Source of the DNA: Brassica napus
Taxonomy: Eukaryota; Streptophyta; Magnoliopsida; Brassicales; Brassicaceae
Assembly: GCF_020379485.1 (NCBI RefSeq)
Contig: NW_026015668.1
Coordinates: forward strand, 248,001-312,000
Length of the DNA stretch: 64,000 nt
Reading direction: 5' to 3'
Position 1 is the stretch's first letter. Each line of letters begins with the position of its first letter. A model generated the notes under the pieces. It saw nothing but the letters and a program-made list of their open reading frames with translations, searched no databases and was not told the origin of the DNA. The translations under genes were made by a program, and so were the position numbers. Positions 1 to 13,738 of the stretch are shown piece after piece.

Positions 1-1296
1 TAGTCTTAAGCGATGAGGAAGAAGACAAATGAATGAGGGAGTATGTACCAACAACTCCGTACGAACCAGTCTTTCCTATTAATTTTTGTTTCTTCACCGG
101 AATTGTTTAATGAAGAATACAACATTGTTTCTTTGGTTGATTCTACACCGTTGATGATCCTGGAGATGTCTTTTGATCCGTTTTGTAAATTGATCATTCT
201 AGATCTATTCCGATCTCCATTTGGAAACGCTAAATCTTTGATTCGGGTGAGATGTACCTTTCTTGTTTCTAGGGGCCAATTTTTGCTTTGCCGATTTATG
301 ACTCTTGAATGAACGTTTTACTTGCGCGTTACTTGCGCGCGGGCTTAGGTTTGTGAGATGTTGCACGGTTGCATCCATTATGCATCTTCTATCTCCGACG
401 TGGTCTTTATACCCATGACCGATGGCCAATTTCTATGGTTTTTGGATCAGATTTTAAGAAAATCGATTCCAAATCTTATGAGATGCTATCTTAAACGTGT
501 TTTCATCTTCCTTCTACTGGTGGAAGATAATCCGTCAGAAAAATTATATGATGATTTGAAGATGGCTTGTTACTTTTGGCTATTAAAGTTTGATGACGAA
601 AGTTTGATAGCCAAGCGAAGAGACTTGCAACACGAAAGGAAGAATCGGTTAATGCTCATATTTGGATACAATATATGTGGTATATGAATATGAGCAAAAC
701 TGATTTATTGATGAAACTATGGAAACTTCTATGGAGGAGACAACGGTTCGTAACTGAAGATGTACTACTTTTGTTGTACGGTGATGTTTCTACAGCCATT
801 GAAAATTGGTAACTTCAATTTTTATTCTTTTCAAAAGAACTAATACATTGGGTTCTTTATAGAAAGACACTTTTAGATCTAAATTTGGAGTGGGCCAATG
901 TTATACAACAAAAAAAATTGGTATTGTAGTGATTATGTTATGATATAAAGTTTGGAGTTTCATCTTATGGGTGATAGCCGAACTTGAAAATCGTATGGGA
1001 TCAAGAGTGAATATGCAGAAGCAAACTAACAAGTTAATTTGTTTGAAGCTCAGATAACAAGACCTCTTATAGAGAAGTATTATTCAGTTTTTACTTTCTA
1101 AATGTTTTTGTTCTTTCAGATTAATTATGTTCAATGTATTTCTGGTTATTGTTTGTACTTTTTATGAATAAATAACAATACTGTTGTTAAAAATATTGAA
1201 GGGATTGAGACCTAATATACATCTTACCAACTCTAAAATAAACCTAATGATTTTTTTTTCTGAGACTAGACATGATAGTGTTACAAAAAAAAAGAA
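1..1296. other. Unrecognised AT-rich DNA with a weak open frame
   Basis: I recognise no gene here. One plus-strand open frame (358-687, about 109 residues) continues into coding-like triplets after its stop, and two partly overlapping minus-strand frames (6-197 and 205-429) look like a single stretch broken by a frameshift. None shows a domain I can name. Old transposon or pseudogene debris is the likeliest reading. Confidence 0.35.
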
Positions 1297-1304
1297 GACA
1301 TGAT

Positions 1305-1977
1305 CTATGTTACATGGAAACGGAAGCGGGTACGCGGAAGCGGAAGCGTATGGAAGCGCAGAAACGAGATTTTTTGAAAAATTAGGAAGCGGGTACGTAT
1401 TGGAAGCGTATATCCATATGTATGTATATATATATTAAAATATAAGATTTTCTTTAAAAAAATTAGGACTAAAAATTATAAGTTATAAATTTAAATAAAT
1501 TATTTATTCATTTGTAATAATTTTGTAATGATTTCATATTAAAACTATGAAAATAGACATAAATTAAGTTTAAAAGAAATTATTATATTAATTATTGTTA
1601 ATGCTTCATAAATAATTGACACAATATATTTGAATATATGATATATGTTTAGAAAAAACCTCAATACATAAAGATAATTTATAGTATTAATTTTAATATT
1701 TATATATTTATATCCTCTCTATTCATTACTATTAAAATTTTGATTTTACAGAAATTAATAACTACGATTATATTTTTATTGATATTCAACCTTGTATTTT
1801 TTTTAAAGAACGGAAGCGTGATTTCAAAACGGAATCATAAGTTTCCAACGTGTTTTTAAAAAGAATATTTTGGAAGCGTTCTGGAAGCGAGATTCCGTAA
1901 GCTTCCACAAGGTTCTGATTCCGATTCCGGTTCCGAAGCGGGAAGCGGACGTCCGATGAAGCTTCCGTGCAACGTAG
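1305..1977. mobile_element. hAT-like non-autonomous element (MITE) with GGAAGCG subterminal repeats
   Basis: A 673-bp element is bounded by a perfect 8-bp direct repeat GACATGAT (1297-1304 and 1978-1985), the duplication size typical of hAT transposons. Its ends form an imperfect inverted repeat: left CTATGTTACATGGAA against CTACGTTGCACGGAA read from the right end, 12 of 15 identical. Both ends carry many GGAAGCG/CGCTTCC words (1321-1400 and 1808-1965), while the middle 400 bp is almost pure A+T. No coding frame survives. Repeated subterminal words are normally transposase-binding sites, so this is a mobilisable but non-coding copy. The superfamily call rests on duplication length and layout only. 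Confidence 0.72.
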
Positions 1978-1978
1978 G

Positions 1979-2104
1979 ACATGATAAACATATGTGTACA
2001 TGTAAAAATGGTAACAATAAATAGATCTACGTAGATCTTGTAAACTTTATTTGACATGAGACATGGTAAAACGTATGTGTTCATGTAAATGGTAACAATA
2101 AATA
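1979..2104. repeat. Direct duplication, about 45 bp, two copies
   Basis: A segment starting ACATGATAAACATATGTG (1979-2023) recurs in diverged form at about 2060-2104, both ending GGTAACAATAAATAG. The first copy begins at the right target duplication of the neighbouring hAT-like element, so the duplication probably predates that insertion. Confidence 0.6.
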
Positions 2105-2728
2105 GAATTAGGCATGTGAGTTCGGTTAGCTCGGATAGTTTGATTTTCTGTTAATTCGGTTCAACATAAGTTTTACCAAATTAATCTGAAATCAAGTTTG
2201 GTTCGGTATTCGGTTAGTCCAAAATTTGAAAATTTTGATGAAAATTTTGATTTCGGTTAAATTTAGTTTAATTTTCTTGAAATTTCAAATAAATTCGGTT
2301 TATTTCGGTTAGTTCAGTTATTTCACTTTAAAATTTGGTTGGGTCAGTTCGAGTTTTAGGTATGGTTTGGTTATAATTCTGAATGACTATAAACTCTGAA
2401 TAAGACAAAAATTCCTAATCAATTTTGTTTATGGGACAATGTACTTAACTACTCTTTGCATTTTACATTTGCCTGGATTTTGATTAACAAACACTTGATT
2501 ATAAAAAATCTAAACCAGTCAAATGAAAAGAAAATAATTTGAAATTCTTTATTATTTAACTCCAATGTAAAAAAATTATTTTCATATGACATGTAACTCA
2601 AAACGACAACGTAGAACTCATCAATCTGACTCTTTGTTCTTCGCTACTTCTTCCTATTTCATCTGGAGAAGAGTAATAGTACAACAGCACAACCTTCTCA
2701 CCGATATGATCACTGATCATCATCACTG
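2105..2728. other. TTCGGTT-rich low-complexity tract and lyase 3' flank
   Basis: From 2105 to about 2400 the DNA is dominated by diverged TTCGGTT/TTGGTT words, a common degenerate repeat type in crucifer intergenic DNA. The rest up to 2728 is AT-rich and should include the 3' untranslated region of the minus-strand lyase gene. No gene is visible. Confidence 0.5.
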
Positions 2729-4954
<2,226 letters not shown>

Positions 4955-5148
4955 TGAAGAAAGAGTGAGCTCCAGAATCGAAGCTTAGGAGGACGACCAG
5001 GGAAGAGAGTGAAAGCTTGGCGCTTTAGGGTTTTAGAGGATTCCGATTAAAGTTCAGGCGCTTTTTTCTAAATTCCATATTTACCCCTGTGTTATCTACT
5101 TATTACGATTACAAGTTGGGACTTGGGAATATTTATCATGCTTAGTTT

Positions 5149-6103
5149 TTTTTTGTCTCAACTACGTCTTTCATTAACCAAATTTGTGAATACAAAAATT
5201 TTAACCTCGCATAAAATTTAAACCAACATTGTATTTTCACCGCAACAAAAACAAGTTCATCCCACGAGATGAACAGTCTCTTGAACCACTTAATTCTACT
5301 ACTAAACCATACTGTTACAAGAGACCAGCACTCTATAGAAAAATAAAGCCTAAACGAGCGTACCATTTCACAACATTGCTACAGTCACCACAAAATTAGA
5401 ATAAAATTCATGGACCAATATAGGCATGGGCATTCGGGTCCTCGTACACTTATACACTTTAAACATCGTCAAAATGGCTCTTCAATTGTATTGACATGGT
5501 AATGTCGTGACTGGAGAGCACAGAAAAAGTGAAGTTACTTATCTGAACAGCAGTGGACCATAGACGAATCGTCTGCTCTTGTTAAGCGACTAGACTACAC
5601 GCGCCGTCATCAGGAGACTCCACCAACACACGAAGATGGAGAGCACATGCACCCTCCTCATAGGACCACAGTTCACGAAAATTTTCTCAGACAAAAGTGA
5701 ATGGTCACCCTCGAAACACCAAATCGGAGACACCACCCATAACACCATCTCACACCAATAGAAAAAGACCACGCCGCCTTAGCAGAAGGTAGATCCATGG
5801 TAGACGAAGCGCTTCCTGATGTCACGCGCCACCGTCGTGAAAGCATCACCAGATATTTGGAAAGAAAAAAATCAAATCTGAAGAAGCTTTCAATCCTAAA
5901 AACCGACCCTCTCTAAGCCAAACACTCCACCAATCTCGCGGCAGCTCCAAGAAGCACCAGAAACTGACAACCTTCGATCCTCGCGAGCAGATCTAGGGTT
6001 TTGAGTTCCGACGAAACCAGAGACGTTAGCATATCAGAAGGGAAGTATAAGGGAAAGGAGAGGGAAAAATATTAGCCATGTCTCTCGTTTTCTCTTTGCC
6101 ATC
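5149..6103 (-). mobile_element. Non-LTR retroposon, minus orientation
   Basis: A poly-T run at 5146-5154, which is a poly-A tail on the minus strand, opens a GC-richer 950-bp block. The block is flanked by a diverged direct repeat: TTTATCATGCTTAGTTT (5132-5148) and TTTATCAGACTTAGTTT (6104-6120), 15 of 17 identical. Tail plus long target duplication is the signature of LINE-machinery retroposition. The minus strand holds only short open frames (5142-5366, 5590-5772) with no domain I recognise. It lies just upstream of the adenylosuccinate lyase gene, in the same orientation, about 100-150 bp from its likely 5' leader. It could be a short LINE derivative or a retroposed gene fragment. Confidence 0.6.
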
Positions 6104-6120
6104 TTTATCAGACTTAGTTT

Positions 6121-6588
6121 AACACTAAAATTCTTCAAAAATAGTCGAAAGAATATTTAAAAATATCAAATTATAGTCACAGAAAAATTATAGTCACGAA
6201 AAAATATAGGGAAATTTTCTCAAATAGCATTTTTAATTTTTTGTCACGAAAATAGTCCTTTTTTTTATTTTGAAAATTTTAATTTTAATTTTTTTTTTTC
6301 AAAATTTGTAACTCCACATACAGAACCTTACCCATATAACGCAATATTATAAATATATGTATAAAAACAACCATTATAAACCATTAACTTTATTTGATCA
6401 AAAAAAAAACCATTAACTTTATAAAAGAACAATATTATAAATTTATGTATAAAAACTAACTATTTGGTTGTGTTTAGACCTGAGAATTTGAATTAAGATC
6501 GCATGACTCATTTCCTTTGACCTGTCATCAAATAAGATAATAAGAGTTAGGTATAAAGTATAAACCCGGAACACAAGCGGTCATCTAT
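6121..6588. other. AT-rich spacer
   Basis: No gene, and no repeat with clear boundaries. The stretch consists mostly of A and T homopolymer runs. Confidence 0.5.
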
Positions 6589-6661
6589 TCCGTTTTATTC
6601 TAGCTGGTTAGGATACTTGGCTCTCACGCGAAAGACCCGGGTTTTAATAGCGGCATCGGAG
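6589..6661 (+). pseudogene. tRNA-Glu(CTC)-like pseudogene
   Basis: The 73 bases follow the plant tRNA-Glu layout. There is a TCCGTT acceptor start, a D arm with TAGCTGGTTAGGA (A box), an anticodon loop CTCTCAC giving anticodon CTC, and a T arm beginning AGACCCGGG. The T loop reads TTTTAATA instead of the expected TTCGA-type B box. The acceptor stem has two mismatches against CATCGGA, and the T stem is broken. It is therefore a decayed tRNA copy or a tRNA-derived SINE head, and not a working gene. Confidence 0.7.
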
Positions 6662-6692
6662 ATAACTTTTTGTGAATCTTCTTTTGATTATT

Positions 6693-6992
6693 AGACCAAC
6701 AGCAACAGCGGATTTTTTGCCAAAATCCTTAGCAAAGTAATATTAAAATATTTAGTGGGTCTCTCATTTTATTAAGGATTATGCTACAATTGACTCTTCC
6801 AGTCTTTATTTACGGATCCCATTTCTGATGATCTCTTCACTGTGCATGGACTCCACTGCCGCGTGGGAGCCCAGCCAGTCTTTTAAAAAAAAAAAATTCA
6901 GACAAAAAAAGAAAAAATAATAAAATAATAAAATATTCTAAAAAGTGTTGTTAAGGATTTTCTATTAAGGACTTATGGTTGTGGGTGCTCGG
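6693..6992. mobile_element. Small TIR element (MITE), imperfect ends
   Basis: The left end (ACCAACAGC..., then AAAATCCTTAGCAAA at about 6722) matches the reverse complement of the right end (ACCCACAACC..., then AAAATCCTTAACAAC), forming an imperfect inverted repeat of about 45 bp around a 300-bp AT-rich core. I could not find a convincing target duplication, so the superfamily is open. Confidence 0.45.
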
Positions 6993-8944
6993 ACTCTTTG
7001 AATCTCTCTCATATGTAATTTTGGGTTAAAAAATTAGTGGATAAGGAAAAAAGAAGATGTCCAAAGAAGCGAAGGATAAACACATGTAGCGCCAATGCTT
7101 AATTCCACCAGCGTTAAGGACACTCAAGACGCCAATGAAGATCGTCCGTGTCCTCATTTCGTGTCCCCAAGACGCCAATGATTATACCGATTTGTTTAAT
7201 AGAAACCCTTCAAGTTTGCACAACCTGGAAATGGAATCCTTTCCCACCAAGTAAACATATTCCTCTAAGAAATTTAGAAGCCTTTGGCCCGAAGTTTGAA
7301 GATTTTCCTGTTATCGTCCATGCTATGCATGAAAATATTTTATTTTTAATTAACATTATATATTAAAAGTAATAATCGAATTTAAGTATATAAGTATCGT
7401 AAAATTATTAGTATATAAGTGATACTTATTATAACTGTTTAAAGTATAAAATTATTTATCAAATGTGATTAAACATTTAAAATATTTAATAAAAGTTTGA
7501 GATATTTAATAATTTATAAAATAGTTAACATATACTAAAAATTGTCGAATATCGACTAAAAACTTTTAGTCGATATTTTAGAAATATCTGTTTGTAAATT
7601 TAAATGTACAATTTATAAGAAAATAAATATTAAATAAATTTGTGTGCTCTTTATGTTAATTAAATTTTTGTTAATATGTTCATTTATTTTTATTAATATA
7701 TTTATTTATTTATTTATTTTTAATTCAAATGTTTATATCAAATTTTTTATATTAATATACAAACTTAAATATATTATTTTTATTAATTTTTCTTAATATA
7801 TTCTAAAATGTTGACTTAAAATTATATATATATATATAAATTTTTAATTAAATTTTTATTTTAATTCATTTTTAATATTTAAATACTTTTGAAATGTATT
7901 TATTTGATTTATCAAGGGTTAGTTTTGGGATTAAAAAGAAATTATATTAAAAGGACAACTTAATGATGGTATCATACTAAAAGGACAACCATGTTAAATT
8001 TTTGCTCTGTTTTGGGTATTTTTCCTATATTTGTTTTTACTTTCTCGGATGTAAAACGTCTCTCTTATTTTGTTTTCCTCTGTCATCTTTTCACTTATTT
8101 TATTATTTTAATGAAAATAAATTTAGACTATAAATTGGAAAAGCAGATTGCAAATCTATTGGATATCCGTTACGAATCTAGTGGATCAAGCGGATATAAC
8201 AATACAAATACCATTTTATCGGGTCTAACAGTTTAAAAAATATGGTAAAATTAAATAAAAAAGGTCCAAATACTATAAAATTTAAAATAATTTATATAAA
8301 AATTTATATATATTACTATTTATTTCATAACTTCTATTTGATAACTAGAGGTTTTAGTAATTTAAAAAAATAATCATAATTTTAAAAATATATATTCAAA
8401 ATATATATTTAATTGATAAAAACAAATAAAATATATCATTGTAAAAAAAATAGTTATAAATATATATATAAACGATTTGAATTATACAAAAAAGAATCAA
8501 TATATTTTATATATCCATAATTTATTAGTAATACAAAATTATATTGAACATTATTTTGTTGGTATGGTTAATAAATAATAACTGAATTGATATATATATA
8601 GGACTGCTTGATACACTTCAAAAATGATGAAATTTTACTGTTATAAGTAAACGGAATATTGTATGTAGATTTGGACTGCTAGTGAATTGTGTTTTATTAT
8701 TATTTTGAACATAAAATACAATTAGTTAACATTTAGTCGAATGGAAAAAGTTAAAAGCGGATGATAGTGAGAGAACTATCTTATTTTCACTGGGCGTGGA
8801 CCTAGGGCCCAATTTTTTTTGTATCAATTTTACTGATAAAGGGACCGATCTTTGTAAAAAAAAAATTAAAGAGAAGGGCCCAAAAAATTTTAAAGAGAAA
8901 CTTGCCAAAATAAAATGAAAAAAAAAAGTATATTTATCCTTTTA
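6993..8944. other. AT-rich intergenic DNA
   Basis: No gene is supported. The DNA is dominated by ATATTTA/TTAAT words, with a GGATATCCGTT-type degenerate repeat near 8155-8200. The short open frames present are not protein-like. Confidence 0.5.
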
Positions 8945-9085
8945 GTATTTTTTTTTTTGTCGGCAACTTAAAAAAAATCACGTAGATCCTCCAAACTAAA
9001 CTGGTTGCTCCGCATCTATACGGAGAACAATAGAAGATCACTTTCGTGCACTGCGTGCAAGACTGTCCGCCATGAAGTTGTTCTT
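8945..9085 (-). mobile_element. LINE 3'-end fragment (RNase H tail)
   Basis: Reading the minus strand, the DNA encodes FMADSLARSARK, a stop, then a short tail ending in AEQPV and a stop, followed by a poly-A-like run (8949-8960 on the plus strand). The MADSLAR...QPV ending is the usual C-terminus of the RNase H domain of plant LINE polyproteins, and the same motif ends the longer LINE at 25.7-28.8 kb. Only about 140 bp survive, a severely 5'-truncated copy. Confidence 0.6.
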
Positions 9086-10825
9086 ATAGTATAATTTATT
9101 TCTTAATCCTAAGATTAACCCTTGTTTAAATTAGTTTATAATTATATTTACATTTTAAATTAATCTAAACCTATTAAGGTAAACCAAAAAATATATATAT
9201 AATAAAGGTAATAAACTAAAATTCCTAAATTAAACATAATCTTAATTTTAATCGGAAACTCCGCCTCTCTCTCCCACGACTAACGGGAGAAAATCTCCAA
9301 ATTAAACCTAACCGTAATTTTATTCGTTGATTCCTTGGTTCTTGAACAAGTTTAATTGAAGTAACATGGATGTGTATGAGTATGAATATGAACAGTGTTA
9401 AGAATATGGCTCATCTGTTTTCTCGAGCAAATTGTTAATTTTGGGGAATGATCTTTTTTGGGAATTTCGTTATGATTTGATTAATCAATGCTCAGCCTGT
9501 AACAATACGTGTATTAATATAAGAAGAAGAGTCTTACGGTTCCCATAAACCACATGTGGTATAGATATGCATAATAGAAGAAGATTGTGAAAATTACAAG
9601 AAACGCTATAGAAAAATTATGGTTTGATAAAGAAGAAAAAGTTAAATCAATTTTTAATTATTTTTTTGACAAAGAAATCGGTCTCTACATATTTTAGGAA
9701 AGTTAGAAGATTAGTGTTAAAATATTTTTAAGATTAGTTTTAAAATATTTTTAAGATTAGTTTTAAAATATTTTTATAACTAAACTTTCAAAAATTTTGG
9801 AAATTTGATTTTTTTTATCCGTTGAATGTACTTTCTACTCTGCGTAGAAACCAAACAACAATTTCGTAAGCAGATTCTAATATATGTAGCCTTTTGAATT
9901 GTGTGCAAATTTCGTATTCCTGGAATTTTAGAATTGTTCACAAATGTAAGCTGCATTCAGAAAAAACGTAGATACCTTTACAATGCGTAGACTTTACATT
10001 CTTCATATTTAGAATTTTATCTAAAAGTAGAATATTAGTTATAGAGAAAGTAGATTAACTTGTCTAACTTGAAATTCGATTTCTATCAAATCATTTTTTC
10101 GTAGAAGATGAAATCTAATTTTCGTAGAACATAATTTAAAATTTTAATTTAACAAGGTTTTCAGCCAAAAAAATATGAGTTTGTGTATATAGGTATTTCA
10201 TGATTGTTTTTATTGTTTTTATAATTTTTTGAATCATAAAACTATTTATTTCATCAAGTTTGAAAAAATAGAAAGGATAAAATTGACAAAAAAAAAATTA
10301 TACCAAAGAAACACAGATGCTGTTTTCTTCTTATTTTGGCAAATTTTCCATTTTTACCATAGATATACGTAGAAAAAAAAATTACTCCATGTTGCCAAGG
10401 GCCCAACATTCTTTTGAGCCGGGTCTAGATGCAGAACAAGAGACTTGAGATGAGGGCTTATTTTCGCACCACCACAATCACGAGTTTTATTAGTGTCATG
10501 CCAAAAAAGAAATGGGTTTGAATGTAAAGTACACGCACAAATAAATACATCAAACACACTATGTATGTATTTAGGGTCCCACCAATTAGTGTACATTACC
10601 TGAAAAAACAATTTGGGCTCGAAGATAATACCCAATATAATTAGTAATTATAGGCCAACTTTGAAAAATTGAATTTCTGTTAGAAAAAAACAAAACCTGG
10701 TGGTGGTTCCCTCCTCTTCTTGCCGCACACTCTCAATCAAATGGCGCGTAAAAAGCTAGTCTTCTAAAAAATCTCAGATACATCACTTCCAAATCAAGTT
10801 CAAAGTCCCTCCTATTCACACACTT
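9086..10825. other. Intergenic DNA; promoter side of the next gene
   Basis: No gene is seen. A 23-bp unit (AGATTAGTTTTAAAATATTT plus TTA) is repeated three times in tandem at 9708-9776. The last 150 bp turn pyrimidine-rich and form the promoter and leader side of the gene at 10898. Confidence 0.5.
9708..9776. repeat. 23-bp tandem repeat, three copies
   Basis: Three head-to-tail copies start at 9708, 9731 and 9754. They are identical except for one base in the first copy. Confidence 0.8.
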
Positions 10826-10834
10826 CATATAAAC
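10826..10834 (+). promoter_or_regulatory. TATA-like box of the KEN/D-box gene
   Basis: CATATAAAC lies 64 bp before the ATG at 10898, followed by a C/T-rich leader typical of plant core promoters. A GGCGCG word at 10743-10748 could be a weak E2F-type site, but the match to the full consensus is poor. Confidence 0.45.
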
Positions 10835-10897
10835 TTCTTCAGTTCTTCCTCAATTCCATCTTTCTCCTCTTTCTTTCTCTCTCTAGTTCTTACATTA

Positions 10898-11200
10898 ATG
10901 GCGGTTCTAAATCCAAAACCTCAAAACAACAACAAAGAGAATGTCTCACACTCAAAGATGAACACCATATCTGTCAAAGTCCCTCTTGATTCTTCTTCAT
11001 CCATTGACAAAGACAAAATCCAAATTAGAATCAGAAGAAGACAGCCTCTGAAAGACATCACAAATCTCTTTGTCTCAGCATCACCATTGCCCTCTTCGCC
11101 CACTCTATCATTTGATCCCAAGTGCATTAAGGGAAGATCTGGTGTTGGTCTCAAGACTGCTGCTACTTCTTCTAAATTATCTTGTAGAAATTTTAGATGA
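10898..11200 (+). CDS. Small protein with KEN box and D-box (candidate APC/C target)
   Basis: A single-exon 100-residue frame begins at an ATG after a TATA-like box and a pyrimidine-rich leader. I do not recognise the family. Two degron motifs stand out. NKEN contains a KEN box at residues 13-15. RQPLKDITN at residues 48-56 matches the extended destruction-box pattern RxxLxxIxN exactly, inside a basic patch (RIRRR). The rest is low-complexity and Ser-rich with a basic C-terminus, and no signal peptide or membrane segment is seen. The motif pair is known from substrates and inhibitors of the anaphase-promoting complex, so a cell-cycle role is an inference from motifs only. It lies between the lyase and CLE2 genes and may be the retained copy of one of the small unnamed genes in the collinear Arabidopsis interval. 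Confidence 0.72.
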   Translation: MAVLNPKPQNNNKENVSHSKMNTISVKVPLDSSSSIDKDKIQIRIRRRQPLKDITNLFVSASPLPSSPTLSFDPKCIKGRSGVGLKTAATSSKLSCRNFR

Positions 11201-11407
11201 TTTTCTTATTTTGTAATTGGTATCTATCGATACCATGCCATTAACATTCATGTACCCAACACACAAGATATAGTTCCATATAAGTCTTTCTGGGTATTTT
11301 ATTCTTTAAATTTGATATTATTTCTTATTCGTTTCGATTCGAAAAATCTAGATATCTATACTTATCCGGAGCAAAAACAAATATTAAGAATCAATACCGG
11401 AACAAAT

Positions 11408-12040
11408 TGTCACGCCCGAGATGTTCAAGGAAGAAAATACCGAGATGTTCTTTTGTTACTTGGATGGTGGCTCTCGCTAGGCTTCCCACCAGGGATCGGC
11501 TTGCTTCGTGGGGCATGAACGTTCCAACGCAGTGTGTTCTTTGTCTCTTCGGAACAGAGTCTCATTCTCATCTTTTCTTTCAATGTCCTTTTGTTGCAGC
11601 AATTTGGGCTAAGTTCTCTGCCAGTCCAGTTCTGCTTGCTCCAGTCTCTATCCAAGCGCTTGCTGGTGTTATTGCTCATCCCCAACTCGCTGGAGTTGCT
11701 GGTATGGATGCTGTGCTGAAGCTTATATTGCAGGTAATTGTGTATTGCATCTGGCAGGAGCGTAACGTGCGCATCTTCCAGCAAGTCTCTACATCAGTTG
11801 CTGAAGTCTTCTCTCGGGTGGACCGTCTCATCAAGGACCGCCTGCTTGCCATCAGTCGTCACGCCCAACCTCCGCCATCGCCTTCGTTGCTCCTGCTCTA
11901 TCTCTCTTTGTTGCCAGCGGGTCTGTAATTCTTGCTCTGTTGTCTTTGCTCTCTCTTATTTTCTTGTAATAAGTGGTTTGCCACAATTCTAAAAAACTGA
12001 AAATCTTGGTATAAATCTTAACATTTAAACCAAAAAAAAA
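11408..12040 (+). mobile_element. 5'-truncated LINE with perfect 15-bp target duplication
   Basis: AATACCGGAACAAAT occurs at 11393-11407 and again at 12041-12055, directly after a poly-A tail (12032-12040). Between them is the 3' end of a LINE. The frame 11407-11928 contains the reverse-transcriptase zinc-binding domain (CVLC...HSHLFFQCPF, the C-C-H-C pattern) followed by a short C-terminal tail, then about 110 bp of 3' untranslated sequence. The reverse-transcriptase core is absent, so this copy was dead on arrival. The intact duplication argues for a fairly recent insertion. Confidence 0.9.
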
Positions 12041-12055
12041 AATACCGGAACAAAT

Positions 12056-13738
12056 CGAAAATAATAAATTTTAGGAGGCGGATATCCGCTCCGCTTCGTC
12101 TTATTTACAAATAAATGAATATCTATAATTAAATATAGAGTTTAAAATTTAAAATTTTATATGATTATTATTTTAACATATAATTTATATTAATTTTATT
12201 CACAAAATTACTTATAAAATTATTAAATTAAGACAATAATATAAAACTACAATTTTCATAAATTTTGTATGTTTTATAAATAATTGATTAGTTTTTGAAA
12301 TTAACGGATCATATACCTCCATTAATTTATACTTGTTATTTTATATTTTATAAAAATATGTTTTGAAAACGACTTTTAGATTTACTTGTATTAAGTATCG
12401 TGAATGAAATATCTTTAAATATTTGTAAATATCTTTAAATATTTGCAAATATCTATAACTTTTTGAATATCTGGTTTTCTGGATATTCATAGCTTTTCGG
12501 AGCAAAGCAATTCAGAAGTTTATATATCCTTTAAATACAAATCAAATCACAAATAATGAGAATTTTGCTATTATTTGCTTCATGCCCACCTCTTACATAT
12601 GAGTATACTGGTTTACTATTTTTGCAGAATTTATTTTACAGCATCAGAATAATTATGTTTCTAACTTCGATAGATGGAACTGTATTTACATGTGAATTGT
12701 GATATGCTTTGTTTTTTTAACTAGGAATATTTGAGATAGAGATAAAGTTAGTGACTGTAATTTCAACCCAACTGAGAAGTCAACCGAATTCAACTGTAAA
12801 TTAATATGTCGTTAACTTTTTCAGTAGATAAAACATATATATATATAGATATATTTACTTTAAAATGAATTATTATTATTATTCAATAATTTTATATGAG
12901 TTATATACTTATTTTAACCTTTTCAATGCTTAAGAGTAGTAGACTTATTTTCAGCTGGTAGATTTATTTTTAAATTTTTTTGTTTGTTTATGTAGTATAC
13001 ATGTTGTAGATTTACTAATGAACGTGTTATTTGTATTTTTTGATGATTATGGTATCCAGATGTCTTCAAAAGAGATCTGACTATCGACTAATGACCACCG
13101 TCCACCGGAAATCTGGGTATAGCCTGTCGAGGAGTCCGCCGAAGGCATCCAGAGGAGCTGGTGATCACCCCGTGTTAATCCACCAGTGGTCACACACAGC
13201 TTAGACATGGACTTCTTCGTATTGGACCCAAAGATTCCTCAAGATAATCACCACAAATCTATCAGCAGCCGTGTTTCGAACTATACACATGTCGGGTAAA
13301 ACCCTAAAGTGTGACTTTTCTATTTGCTAATAGACCATTAACGCGTGGTTATGTTATTTGTATTTTCTGTCAGATTTTGCTCTATTTTAAAGAAATATAC
13401 ATATATAAATCATTTTTTGTCAGATAGTGAGCCTATTTCATATGTAAATGTCACTAACATGATGTAGTGATTTACTGATGTGTTGCATAGTATTTTGGTC
13501 AGACATTTTGCTGACACCGTTTTTGTTGAAACCTGGATTTGGATAAGAAAATGCTTCAGTTAACAAAAACGTATTACAGTATAACAAGTGTGATTAGTTG
13601 GAAACTTATCCTTCAATTAAATTACTCAACCTCACCTTGTGGAATCGTAAGCTACACTTACCATCCCCTGACAAATGCAATAAACATTATAATACATTTT
13701 CTCGATTATTTTGGCTGAAACTTTTTTGAATATTCTTC
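12056..13738. other. Intergenic DNA with possible MULE-family debris
   Basis: No gene is supported. The first 450 bp carry GGATATCCG-type degenerate repeats that the LINE interrupted. A GC-richer block at about 13070-13300 is framed by GTAGATTTACT-type words. Similar words flank the transposase remnant near 57.6-58.1 kb, so this may be an old non-coding relative of that element. Confidence 0.35.

Noticed and set aside
5142..5772. Minus-strand open frames of 60-74 residues as possible genes
   Set aside because: They lie inside a retroposon with a poly-A tail and a target duplication, and have no recognisable domain.
10354..10635. Minus-strand frame of 93 residues
   Set aside because: No homology, no promoter features, and it lies in the AT-rich upstream region of the 10898 gene.
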